From Actinomucor elegans (taxonomy: Eukaryota > Mucoromycota > Mucoromycetes > Mucorales > Mucoraceae), in NCBI GenBank assembly GCA_026027325.1, contig JAMSLZ010000007.1, positions 992,001 through 1,056,000 of the forward strand: a DNA stretch of 64,000 nucleotides. The letters run 5' to 3'. Below, piece by piece: positions 1-12,000 of this stretch. Positions within the stretch are counted from its first letter, which is position 1. Each line of letters begins with the position of its first letter. Position numbers and translations under genes: made by a program. The notes under the pieces were generated by a model. That model saw nothing but the letters and a program-made list of their open reading frames with translations. It was not told the origin of the DNA and searched no databases.

Positions 1-3000
1 TATAACGAAGAGCAAGCTTGGTACGACCTGCAGCATGTTCAAATAGACCAAGATTCAACTATTAAAAAGAAGCGCTGTTAATTTCATTTTTAAGCCAAGT
101 AATAAAAAAGATAGTTACATAATGATGGATGGTTTCAGGATGATCAATACCACAAGTTCTTTCAGCAGAAATAACGGCCTTGCGTTGAAGATCCAAAGCA
201 GACTCACGGTCTTCGCTGTGGTGGTAGATCATAGCCAAAGTAGCATAACACTTACTGGTCTCGGGATGCAAGAAACCATAAGTTTGCTCATGCAAAGCCA
301 AGGATTCCAATAAAAGTTCAAGACCCAATTGTCTATGGCCTTGAGCAATGCTCATCTTACCAGCTTCAAAAGTCTCCTCAGCAAAGACACTTCTAGAAGA
401 GGCTTGCTTGACAGTAGGCATCAAGTTGAAGATATCCTCAGGAATAAAAGTAGTAGTACGTCTAGCGGGACGCTTAGAGGCCTCTTGATGGTTATGTTTT
501 TTGGACTTCTTACCACGAGCATGAGATTGCTCTTGCTTCTTACGATCGATAGCGGCCTGGTGGGCGGCATCTTCTGCAGCAAAAGCAGCGCGTTCTTCCT
601 CAGTATAAGCTTCAGTGCGGTAATCTCTGGCGCTAATTTGAACACCTACACGCAAACAAAGCTCACGAAGAGCAGGAAGGAAGTTGAGCTGTTCAATAGC
701 ATCATCCTCGAGCTTGTAACGGAAACGAAGAAGAACTTGCTGAGAAACGAGCGCCTTTAAAGTGACAGGAGTCAGTTGAGCCCATTCGAAATCGTTTCTG
801 TTAGCACCCTCAGGCAAAACAGGTAAAGGCTTAGCATTAAATGAAACACCGAGTAAACAGTTGAAGAAGTGAGAGACACAAAGGCTAGTTTCTTCAGTGG
901 TACATTTAGCAAGATATTTGCGAAGGAGACGCTTGGAGGCACGGATGATCATTTCTTGAATGACAAGCTTGTGAACGTGCTCAATACGTTTATCTTTGCT
1001 AAGAGAGATCAACTCGGCAAGTTTACCGAGGTAACGCATGTTAATACCGCGACGGTGCATAGCCTTTGTAAGAGCATCACCATCTAAAGGAGAGATAGTA
1101 TAAGAAGCGAAATCGAGAACAATGCTTGGGACAATTTCATCAATCAAAAACTTGGAAGCTTCGCGAATGACCTGTTCTTCTTGTTTGGTTTGCTCGTTTC
1201 CAGGTTGCTTAGCACCAGTGAATACATCAGTGTTGAAATAGAGCTTAAATTCATTGACATCGATCTTGATATCTTCTTCAGTTTCTTCAGCAGTAGCAGT
1301 AACAGCCTTATCTTCACCTTCAGCAGGCTTTTCTTCGGCAGACTTCTCTTCAACAGGCTTGTTTTCAACAGCAGCAGGCTTAGCATCGTCTCTTTCCTTC
1401 TTGATTTGCTCAGTCTTGGCCTTCACCCATTGTCTAAACTTGTGCTCCCAGAATAAACTCATCAACTCAGGTCTCAATAAGGTCATCTTGTGAGGATAAG
1501 CTGGTTTACCGTCCTTTTCAACACATTCGTTCTCTTGGAACTCAATATCAACAGGACTCAATCTGTAAAGATCCAACATGTAGCGACGACCATCGGCGCC
1601 AAGCAAACCCTTTGTCTCTTGAGAGGTGTACAACTTGGATTCAGCGCCCTTTTCGTCAATAACAGTATGTTCAGCCAAATGAAGTGACTTGGCTATATCA
1701 TTACCAATAGACTCGTGGAAGGTAGCATCAGAAGAGATTTGTGCGCCATTATCTACAGAACCATAGATGATGGAGTTTTCATCTTGACGGCGGAAGATGC
1801 CAGGCACAATACTTTGGGCAACGATACGAACGCCCTTATAATCAACAATAACACTGGCCAATGTGTACAAGCCGTCAGCATCAATGCTGTTCAAGATCTT
1901 GACACCTTCAAGGTCCTTACCAGTAGCGACATGAGCAGCTTCATCACCGCCAAGCGAATCAAAGGTACCACGACCATCATTGCCTTTACTGAAGAAGATG
2001 TTGTTGTACACATACATGTGCGATTCTTCAGCTTCAAGAGGGTTCAATGGGATGACAGAGCCATTGACGACCGCCATAGCACCGCGTACAGCAGCTTCAG
2101 TGAACTCGGCTTGCACTTTAGTGACCAAACGTTCTCGCAATACACGCTCTTGTAAGACAGTCTTGGGCAATTCACGGTGGGATTGAAGCTCATCGTTCCA
2201 ATCACGAAGAGATTCAACAGCATCAGAACCAGCATTCAAAAAGGTTTCGCAAGGTCTAGAAGGATCATATTGATGTTGAGGTGCATCAACAGCCCAAGGG
2301 TGACTAGGGTAATAAGTGTTGACAGGGAGAACCTCGAGCATATGGTGACGAGTAATGAAATCTTGCAATTCAAGGAATTTGGTGGCAAACAAAGGTGAGA
2401 TTTTTTGCAAGAGAGTGATGAGTGAGTGTGCAGAAGCGCGCTTGGTGTTACTGGGAGAAGGATCGTACTTGTTATTGGATGAGCTATTAACAAAGAAGCC
2501 TTTGGTAGAAGCAGTAATGTGAATGATTTCGCCTTCTAATGTAGTGACAGCTAAATAGAGAAGATCACCCTTTAACTTTTGTCTATGAGGTACAGGATTC
2601 CATCCTGAAAGAGCTAAACTCTTGATACATTCAGGAGCAATTCTTTGGAACTCGGCAGGGACGATCTTGGAAAGCTTGGAGCGCTCTTCGATGTTGACTT
2701 TAGTGAAGACGTGCTCAGGAATAGGCTCATCAGAGAACAAATCGTCCATCTTCTTGTCAGCATCGTTATTGATCTCTTCGTCTAATACCGAAACTATCAG
2801 TATTTCACGCTCCTCTGTTACCTTTTTTTACTTACCAATTTCACCAGTTACAGCTGTCAAAAAAGAAATGGCAGGATCAATACCAATAGTGGATGGGTTG
2901 GGCTTATAAGGTCCACCCAACAAATCACGAAGACGGCTGATATGAAGTCTGACATCACGTTCAGTATAAGTATCTATTGAAAAATTAACCGTAGTCCGAG

Positions 3001-3455
3001 AAATAGTATTGACATGCATTACCTTCAATCAATTCAATCTCACTTTCAGGTGTAATACCTTCAACTTCACCCAATTCTAAATAATCGTTGATTCTCTTTC
3101 CATTGAGAGCCAAATAGAAGCAAGAATTGGCGCAAGTATCAGGCGATTCCATGATAGATTGCTTAATATCTTGAATAGATTCACGAGGACTAGTCTGTTT
3201 ATATGTGTATATATATATATATCAGCTCCAATTCTTTTTCTGCCCTATTGTACTGTTTCAACTTACAATAATCTTGATATCAGCAGCTTGACCAGGTAAC
3301 TTGATGGTTAACTGATAAGTTTCCTCGAGAGCTACATAAACATTTAGCAAATACACCCCCTTTTTCCGTGTTCTCTTTGCCTAAATACCTTCTTCAGGAA
3401 CTTGTCCTTCGACATTGTCTGTCAGCTGCTGTTCCTTTTCTTGCACGTCAGTCAT
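1..3455 (-). CDS. CLU1: Clustered mitochondria protein (CLU1/eIF3-associated p135), 3' end beyond window
   Basis: Large cytosolic protein needed for normal mitochondrial distribution and reported to associate with eIF3. I see six exons: 3455-3389, 3331-3267, 3194-3023, 2973-2836, 2781-119 and 58-1, all joined in frame by GT-AG introns, giving about 1054 residues before the window edge. The N-terminal exons carry the CLU-N ubiquitin-like region. The long exon holds the CLU domain (a stretch starting RDWNDELQSHRELP is typical), a Glu/Ala-rich linker, the p135 middle part, a Lys/His-rich patch and the first TPR repeats (ALHEQTYGFLHPETSKCYA). Exon 6 continues the TPR array (LNLGLFEHAAGRTKLALRY). 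The family is usually about 1250-1300 residues, so roughly 200 residues lie outside. The intron at 3195-3266 contains an AT dinucleotide run. The ATG at 3455 is the first in the frame. High confidence in family; internal splice sites inferred by eye. Confidence 0.93.
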
Positions 3456-4643
3456 TCTATTCGAGTAGGTATACGTTTATTAGTGACTTCAGATATACAC
3501 ATAGCTAAGTTATTGCTAGCAAATACCTTTCAACTTGCGTCTTGTTTTCTTAAAAAAAAATAGAGGGAAAAGAGAAAGAGGGAAAAAAGGACGAGTTTTA
3601 CTTTGATGTTCCAGAAAAGTATAAGCTAGGGTTGCTAAAACTTTCTCAGAGAAATTAAAAAAAAGGACCTTTGATCTGGGTTTGGAACAGTATGACTCGA
3701 CTGTTGCGACTGTTACTACATGATAGAAGTAATTAGTCCCTCGTAAAGCTAGGGCTTCTACCCCACTTGATTCGTCTGATGCATCTGTCAAGGATTAGGG
3801 TAAATTTATTATCATCAAAATGATAATAAAAAAAAAGCCTTAAAATTCATCGTTTTTAGGATTCAAAAGTTTATCCAGGCGACCCTAGTAAGCCTTAAGG
3901 ACCGAGGGAAAAAAACTTGGCCATTTGTACCCCAGTAAGCTAACTCCGCGTATTTGCATTAAGTCGAGAATTGACACGAATACCTGTAACAGTTCTTCAA
4001 TGTAAAAAAAAACTTTTGGTTTGGTTCTCTTCTCGGCCAGTATCGTTTTAGCTGAGCGTATACTTAGAATCTTGACTTCTGAGATACTCTTGAATCAAGT
4101 AAAATTATAAGGTAACGCACAAGATCGCTGAAGAACTAATCCTCGCGTATGACAAATCACTACTCCAATAAACGTCAGAACCCCTCAATATATGAAACGC
4201 TGGGGGAAATTGGATCTGAGGAAATGACTGAGCACTTTGACAGATATTTGCACTAGTTGGACAATTATTATGAAATCAAGAAAACTTTATATTTTTAAAG
4301 AAAAACTATAATACTATATGTGAGTGACATGTAAATTAATAGAATCACTACGTAAGGTTTTGTTAGATGCAGCGATTCCTTCTGAGCATGATCTTCTATT
4401 CAAATGCAACATTTGACTAAGATCAGCCGAAAGATTCAGATAGATGACTGTTATTATACGAATATATGTAATTCACGATTAATGATCGACTGACAAAACA
4501 TGCTAAAACATGTAGCAGTACTAATAAGATGCAGTTTTTGATCGGGATCTACCAGGAGATTTATCGATCATTAAATCATGTCAACTTCAAATACACACAA
4601 TTTATACATATCCCTAATATTCAGAATTCCTGCTGTGTTTTGG

Positions 4644-4920
4644 GAGTTATATGGCATATAAAATGATTACTACTATGAAAGGAACTATAACAATTCGATC
4701 ACGCTGAACGTGCGGTTTGCTTATTGATGTAAAAGAAAAGACCATGGTTTTTATATTGCACAGCTTGAAATCTATTAAATGATGTATTATTATTGAATAC
4801 CAGATTAGATGAGCTGATATCTTGAATATGTGTAGTGCTTGTATCTTAACATCGCATAGTATCACCTAGATACATGCTCACTTTAAAAATTGTATGTTAA
4901 TTGCCTCCCAAAACCGTCAA
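4644..4920 (+). repeat. Dispersed repeat, copy 1 (partner at 46349-46627)
   Basis: About 278 bp that aligns end to end, in the same orientation, with 46349-46627. Both start GAGTTATATGG and end ACCGTCAA, share long identical words such as ATTCGATCACGCTGAACGT and ATACATGCTCACTTTAAA, and diverge outside these limits. I estimate identity by eye at about 80-85 percent with few indels. No target duplication or terminal inverted repeat is obvious. Read on the minus strand, both copies keep partly similar translated words (for example RDRIVVVPF in one), so it may be a fragment of an old mobile-element gene, but I cannot name the family. Confidence 0.7.
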
Positions 4921-6896
4921 CTTTGGCCCAAATAATAGTTGTGATAAATGTAATGCCTCGTTTTGTTCATGTAATAGTTAATAGATGCAATGCCATGTAA
5001 ATTACACCCATTTCAGATGAATCCGATCAAAAGATCTATGAATCTCTCGACAGATCTTGATCAAAAAGTCGTATTTAATTATTATTACATGCTCAAAACA
5101 AACAGCGGCATCTATCAAAACCTATACTAAAGTGCATGTTTTGGCAAATGGAGAATTTTTTGTGTTTTACGACTCAATTATTAAACATATTAACCCGAAA
5201 ACTTGATTTGCTATGCCCTCTATATCAATACCGATAGGCGAGTTTAGAATATATTACAAAAGTATTTAGCAATACTTTTTTTTTCGAGTAATTACAAGGA
5301 AAAGGAAAGGCAATATGGTTACTACTTCCGTAGAACATGCGACGTCATCTGAAAAAGTTAATCAGTGGGTTCTGTAACTAATTTGCAGGAGAAGCGCATA
5401 CTATATACATTTTTTATTGATTTGTCCGTTGAGTCACTAGACATGTACATGTACTACAGTATCTGTTCTCTATTGGCTCAGAATAGTTAAAACAGTGAAA
5501 ATAGCCAAGATGATGATGATAATACTCCAGTTGGATTTCCCTTTTATGTTAATATTAATGGAGATTTGTTTCAAGATACTCAAGAAACAATCACGGGATA
5601 GTCTTCACGTTGCTTAGAGAACACCGGATTGATGATGATAATGACGATAAGATACGACAGATTGTTTGAATGTACTTAGCACAACACTAGGTCACTAGAT
5701 TAAATGCGCCAATCAAAGGTATCATCGTTTTGTATGCTTTACAACAAGAACACGGAGATAAGTAGAGAAAATGGTAGTAACTACTTAGTTGACTGGTTGT
5801 AGAATCTCATCAAAAACAGGGTCCGTTAGTAGCGCAAGTAAATATTTAATGCTTGGAAGGCTACGATTTAGAAAAATAAACAAATAAGCCGTGCACAGAG
5901 AAGAGATGCAATGGCAAACCATAAAATGAAGAGCAAAAGCAATATAGTTCCTTATTGTAACATGAAAACAGGTATTTGATTTCATTTTAGTTTCTGTAAG
6001 TTAAGCTTTTGTGTCCATACATGGATTTCGTCACTTAACTGCTGCTGATCAAAGGACTTTATAGACAAGGAAGGTTAGAGTGGTTTATAAAAATTTCGAC
6101 TTGCATATTCTGTGTCTTCTCCTTTATAGAAGTTGATAATTCTCGGTGTAGTTCTGCGAACAAGTCCACCATTTACCTTGGAATTTCTCTACATTGAATC
6201 TGTTAAAGGTAAGGGTTAAAAGGCTGTACCAAGCGTCAATACTGCGTCACTCATTATCTTCGATCCTGTCAGAATGGACAGTACAGTATGCGCATATGTG
6301 TAAGAAATAAACGATGGTTCGACACCGTCTCGTCGTGTGGTATACTACTGTCCTCCTTTTTCAATATTTCAATCAAGACCTATTATATGCTTCTAACAGA
6401 TGACCAGCTATTGCGAACAAATCAGAAAGGAAGATAGATCGATTTTTTTCAAAGATCTGCACTTTCAAGCACTGCAAATTGGCCTTTTGATCATTGATAA
6501 AACGTGAAATGTTCTTCTTAACACCTTACAGTGAGGCGAGACCAAGGTTGAGTGTTTGAACATAACGCTTATCTTGAATTTCGTGCCATCAGAAGATGTA
6601 GTCTTTAGCCACTAAAGAATCCCAACTGGGTATCCCTAGACAAGGAAGCAAAAGTTTCTTTCAGTAAGCATGCACTGCTGCCTTGTCAAAATTATGAGTC
6701 AATCACTGCAGGCCAGTTTCTTGGATTAAGGAATACATCTGCTCAGCCTTTGCATTCTGGCCCTATCTCAGCAAGTTCTGTTGTTGTGAAGGTTGTCAAC
6801 CTACTTTACAGCACTGACAATACTAAAATAAATTATAGCTTGAAACATCTTATCATGCAATAACAGAGATATTCATAAAATGACTTTTAGAATGGT

Positions 6897-6934
6897 CTGC
6901 TGCTGCTGTTGCTGCTGCTGTTGCTGCTGCTGCT
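6897..6934. repeat. CTG/CAG trinucleotide tract
   Basis: About 38 bp of CTG units interrupted regularly by CTGTTG (CAACAG on the minus strand). On the minus strand this would encode polyglutamine, but the surrounding frame closes within a few codons on both sides, so I treat it as a non-coding microsatellite. Confidence 0.75.
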
Positions 6935-7697
6935 TCTTGGTGGCTACTGAAACTATAATGCAGCTGACTCTTTCACATCATGAGTCATGTAAATAACAAC
7001 ACTATGCATATGTGTACAAGGGAGTGAAGCCAAAAGATTTGACGAAACTAAAATGCCAGCTGAAAAGCAAACCTATGACGGAAATCAAAGGTAAAACGAG
7101 AGAATTGCCACATAGAAAGTTGGCAGATTTAGGTGATATACAATCATTATATTGCAGATAGTTAACTATTAATGGCCATTCCATCTCAGTTCACTGCAAT
7201 GAACAAACCTTTTTTTACATTACAATATCACGATAAACTTCGTCAGAAAACAATGAATACATCTTGACCAAGTACTTCCGAGGATGACAGCAAGATGAAA
7301 CATCTATATGGTTTAAGTTTGAGTAACAGGTAAACGAACGTGAAAGTGAGGAGATACACACAGATTCCATTTTGTCATGGGACAACTAGTGACTGATTAA
7401 GACCATCGTGTTCCCCAAATGAAGCTACATGTGTATGATACATCGGCCACTTTCTTGTTTCCTAAAGTTTGAATTAGTTATCATAGTATCAGAGTCGACA
7501 TTTATACTGTAAGTATCTCCAAAGAGGCGGATGCAGGATGAGAGAGTTCGTCGAGATAAGAATCCAAAATTCCATTTAATATAACCAAACCAAGATAGGG
7601 TTTTTACAAACAAAAGAGCAAATTCTAGATAACAGGTTGAACTGCTTGGATGGTGTATAAAAGCTTCCTACTGGGCCGTGCTTACATTGTTTAGGGG

Positions 7698-7704
7698 TAT
7701 AAAT
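7698..7704 (+). promoter_or_regulatory. TATA box of the bZIP gene
   Basis: A TATAAAT sequence 61 bp before the preferred ATG at 7765. A second TATAAAA lies at about 7656. Their position supports initiation at MQSVQS rather than at the upstream in-frame alternative codon at 7678. Confidence 0.55.
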
Positions 7705-7764
7705 ACTCTTGCCAAACATCTGTTTCTTATTTTTAGTCTCTTTTACTTTTATATTACTCTTACA

Positions 7765-8736
7765 ATGCAATCAGTCCAGTCTAGAAATAATCGTATTCTG
7801 TCAACATGCAGCAATAGTAGCAGCAATAGTAGTGGAAGCAGCCCTTCATCGGGAAAACTTATGTCAATTTCATCTATTATCGCTGGGGCTCCCATGTTTG
7901 CATCTTCATCCTTAACGACACATAAATCATATCATCAAGAAGCCATGGAACGTAGAGCATCTGCACCAAGCCATCCTTACCACCATCCTCAAAGACATGT
8001 CTCGTCTTTCTTTCGTTCTCCACCTACCTCACCTGAGGACAAATTATTCGAAACACCTAGTCCTTCTTCTCCAGCTTCATCTGTTTCATCCTTATCCCCA
8101 AAAAGATATCCTTCTCAGCAGCAATCACCATCCTATTACCCCCATCACCAACAAACACATCATCATCATCATCTCCAACATCAGCAAAAGCGTGTCCATA
8201 GTATGATGATGGACGATGACGATGACGAAGATATGCTAGATGACCAAGATCCTTCGCAACCGCCCCTCACACTCCAAGAGCGCCGCTTGAGAAATAAAGC
8301 GGCGTCGGCTAAATACCGCCAAAAGAAAAACCAGCAACAGAATGAAATGAGATTGATGATTGGCCAACTCTCTGAACAGAATGCCGTGTTGGAACGTCAA
8401 TTGCAAGAACTTCGTCTTGAAAATGATCGCCTCAAAGCAACTACTGATCGACTGAGAGGTAAAATGGTTGCTAAAAAGATGCTCAAGAAGTGGATTGGAC
8501 GCCAATCTGCAGAAAATAAAGGCAATCAACAAGCCTATCATGGTATCAAGAATGATGTAAATCGTTATCCTTATAACGATTCGACAAGCAATTTCAATTG
8601 CTCTATATTATCTGTAAGTAGTAGTAGTAATAGCGATCCCGAGGAAGGCGGTGCTAGTACTGCTGCAGCTGCAGCTACGACTATATTGGATGATCAAGAC
8701 GAAGATGATGAATTAGACAGCATAAGCTCAGAATAA
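7765..8736 (+). CDS. bZIP transcription factor
   Basis: Single-exon gene of 323 residues, presumably a nuclear DNA-binding dimer. Residues about 1-170 are low complexity: Ser-rich runs, Pro-rich stretches, a His-rich segment and an acidic patch (DDDDDEDMLDDQD). The bZIP domain begins near residue 173 with basic region RRLRNKAASAKYRQKK, which keeps the N-x2-A-A/S-x2-(Y/F)-R signature. A leucine zipper follows (LMIGQLSEQNAVLERQLQEL, then LENDRLKATTDRL). The spacing resembles fungal ATF4/cys-3/Met4-type factors, but I would not assign a specific pathway. The C-terminus is Ser- and acid-rich. The frame is open further upstream to 7678, but the ATG at 7765 sits 61 bp after a TATA box and is the better start. 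The gene is convergent with MON2. Confidence 0.9.
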   Translation: MQSVQSRNNRILSTCSNSSSNSSGSSPSSGKLMSISSIIAGAPMFASSSLTTHKSYHQEAMERRASAPSHPYHHPQRHVSSFFRSPPTSPEDKLFETPSPSSPASSVSSLSPKRYPSQQQSPSYYPHHQQTHHHHHLQHQQKRVHSMMMDDDDDEDMLDDQDPSQPPLTLQERRLRNKAASAKYRQKKNQQQNEMRLMIGQLSEQNAVLERQLQELRLENDRLKATTDRLRGKMVAKKMLKKWIGRQSAENKGNQQAYHGIKNDVNRYPYNDSTSNFNCSILSVSSSSNSDPEEGGASTAAAAATTILDDQDEDDELDSISSE

Positions 8737-9018
8737 CATGACTTTTCAACTAGATACATATACAACTATACTACACGCTTTTCTTTGCGCTTTGATTGTA
8801 ATAACTTTTTAGCATACCACCATCTCACATTACTATAACTACTACAGACTCACATTCCATGTACAATACACACATTCACTTTTCTTGTTTACTATTTGTT
8901 AGTTCACTCTTTTTTTCTATACACATTTATTGTTGGTACACCACCGATAATCAAATAAACATCCACATATACATTATGAAAAAGACATTAAATAATAAGT
9001 AGATTTATTTCAAAAGCA
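8737..9018. terminator. Convergent 3' ends of bZIP and MON2
   Basis: 282 bp between two stop codons facing each other. An AATAAA at 8954-8959 on the plus strand could serve the bZIP transcript. On the minus strand, AATAAA (plus TTTATT 9004-9009) lies only 10 nt past the MON2 stop, and another TTTATT is near 8926. The 3' untranslated regions therefore probably overlap. Confidence 0.5.
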
Positions 9019-12000
9019 TTATGATGAAGTTAATCCCATCTCTGAACCTACAACTTGTAGGCATTTCTGGATCAAACCAACGACTACCTCATCTTTGCAT
9101 GTTATCATACTACACAAAGAAGGATACAAATAAAAGAGATGAGCCCTTGGCCCAGACAAAAGCATTTGTTTCACAGTGTCTATGGAAAAAGAGTCAGATG
9201 CGTCTCGTTTGTTGATTCAATATGACTTACTTTGGTTATTATCGGTTGTAAGGATCTCTTGCTGCAATTCTAGTTGAATTGACTGTTTGAGAAGGAAAAG
9301 CATCTCTTCTTTACGTACTCTATAATACAAAGCGTTAGCGTGATTCATTCCGAATGTTTGAAGCTCTCCAATAGAAAAAAAGAAGGCACTCTCACCCCAT
9401 CAAGTACCTTGGAAACGGGCATCTTCCGAGCAAAGGTTCATCTGCAGTATAGTTTCGAAGGATGGTCTCACATCTTTCAAGTAGCACAGGAATCGCTACC
9501 TTGGCAATGCGTTTACGTACTTGAGGATTGTCTATATACAGTGAAACCGATATTTAATATAATTTGGTGTTTTCCTTGTTTCACTATTACCTTGTTTTTC
9601 AGCAGAGCAAAGTGTGAATAACGTCATAAGAGCTGCATAAGCAAAGGACTCTTTCATGACAGGCACAATGGTACCCGTTGTGCCCACAATATCACTTGAT
9701 CTGTCATTGGTCAAGGATCGCGTCTTTTTACCCTCATCTTCATTACTATCTTCTAATTGCAGTACAACATCTTCTACATAGTATAAACGAGAGCTTTCTC
9801 GAATCACATCCACCAGTTTAATAATCACTTCAATAGGGACACGGGGTTGGCCCATATGAACTACGATATCGTTTTGTATCACGCTCAAAACAGAGATATC
9901 AAAGTGCTCATCTACATCCAATTCCTCGATCTTCATGTTTTCAGGAGGTGAACTGGGTGACAATAGACTACCTTCGAGTATATCTACAAGCGTACGCCAT
10001 ACCCCACAGAATCTCTCAATAGATACTTCTATAATCATAGACTTGATTAGATAATGCGTAGGTCTAACAATCCAATACCTTCTCCAAAATCTTCCAAAGT
10101 CTCTAAACCTTGCTTCAAAATCTCCAGTAAGCCAGACGTGGCCAGCTTCCACAAAGGTGTCCTATCGTCACTATGCTTATAAGACGGTGGGCAATCATAT
10201 TTGAGCTTCATAGGCAATCCATATGCACCAATCATGCGCTCAAAGACACCTTCAGAATACAGGGACAGAACCTTGACGTGTGCCTTGAATAGATCAGCCA
10301 CTAAGGTACTGCATCGCTTATTCAATGCAATATAGGTTACGGTAGAAAACTTGCGTTGACTAGGAGGAATATAGCCACGATTCTTGTTTTGACCATCCTC
10401 GGGAGGGCTCAAGAATGCAAGTGTCATGTATTCTGCCAAGTCAGCCAAAACCAAAGGGGGCACGCCGTCGGTATTCATATCCAATGTCTGCACAGCCTCT
10501 AAAACCGCTTCTTGCAAAGGCGATAGATGATCCACATCAGGGCGGTATTGAGGGCTGGTCGAATAGACAAGTACATTACGAAGCACGCTCAATAGAGAAC
10601 TAACATCCTCTAATGTAAAGGTAGACGAGATTAACTTGTAAAGATCAATAAACATGGTAACAAAGGAAGTCAAGGTATCTTGGGTAAAGTCGTCTGAAAT
10701 AGGTGCTACGCTGGAAGACGATAAGGACAACGTAAGTGATTGAAGCTCCACTTGATCATAGCACGTCTTCTTCTTCTTGTCAGCAAGCGTCGACAACAAG
10801 CCAGAGTCATTGTCCATCGATTGACTGATGCCATAGCCTATGACTTCCCAAGTATTCCATGCACGGCGCCATAGATCCATCATCTTGTGGGAATCCTTGA
10901 AATCCGGAGACACAGTGACAATAGTTTTGAAGCTTTTGATACTAGCAAGTGAGACCTCTTGACTGGATCGAAGGCAAGAGTCTTCTAAATGAGCAAGCAA
11001 TAGAGTAAACGCGCGTTCAAAGTGTTCCAACCCATGCAAATCACTCAGAAAGTCTTGGAAAATGCTTGAAATGCCTGTCAAGATCAATACCTTGGTTTCA
11101 TCCCACTGTTTATCAGCTGTATCTCTTGAATGATGAAGCATAAACCCAGAAGTATCACGATCCCCATTGGCATTGGGTGAAGAAGCTTTACTGAGAGAAA
11201 TCTTGGATGCACGAATAGAAGACATCTTGATAGAATCTAACAAGGGAAAGAGCACTTCCCAGATACAAGCATTCCAAAGACAAGATCCAAGCACATGGCC
11301 ATTCATGGCAATTGTGCGAAACAAAGTCTGGTTAGCACCATTACGCACTTCAGGACGCCAATCGATGCAAGTATGTGACAACTGGAGTAAAAGTAACATC
11401 CACAAGATACTGTAAGTTTTGGGGCTACTGTCATCTTCATTAGTGCTTAGCGGAAGATCAATGTTCATGCTTTCTTTATCAATCTTTTCGTCTACATCAG
11501 AAGTTTCTTGCTTCTTAGCAAGCTCAACACGCCGTGTTTGAATAAAGTCAGACAAATTCCATAAGAGTCCTACAGCTGTTAAACTAATATTCAAATCATC
11601 GCTTTGCATACCAAAAGATCCCAAAGTGGCAATACACTGACGGAGGCAATCAGGTGAAAGCAATGACAAGAAATCGGTACAAATCAACTGCAGGCTGGAA
11701 AATGCAACCTTGATTAAGCCAGTGGCTGATTTAGGTCCTGCTGCGGCCATGATACTATTACCTCCCATGATAGAAGAACCTGTGGTATCAATACTGGATC
11801 TTTCTTGTTTGACCTCTGGACTGGTAGCGATGTCTTGATCACCTTCGTCGTCACTATTGGCACTGTAATTCGCATCTGGTGGCGTTCCAATGGCGCAAAC
11901 GGCTACATGGCGCAACATGTCAAATATCAAGCCCCATCCACAAGTGAAAGAATGGCCTGAAGTTTGTAGCAAGTTATTGAGTGTCTCTAACCCCATCTTT

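Larger units (their letters stand above)
3456..7697. other. Gene-poor intergenic region
   Basis: About 4.2 kb between the CLU1 start and the bZIP promoter. No open frame here resembles a protein I recognise, and frames longer than 60 codons are of low complexity or AT-driven. It holds one copy of a dispersed repeat (4644-4920) and a CTG/CAG tract (6897-6934). The part around 6570-6830 is visibly less AT-rich than its surroundings and might be transcribed, but I see no convincing frame or splice pattern. Confidence 0.5.

Noticed and set aside
122..2500. Many medium-length frames on both strands over the CLU1 coding region
   Set aside because: They lie antisense or out of frame within a clearly conserved gene and have no recognisable protein features.
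3516..3791. 91-codon minus-strand frame upstream of CLU1
   Set aside because: Low-complexity Phe/Lys-rich tail produced by A/T runs, no homology, no splice or promoter support.
6897..6934. CAG tract as part of a polyglutamine-coding exon
   Set aside because: The reading frame that gives Gln closes within a few codons on both sides and no splice sites connect it.
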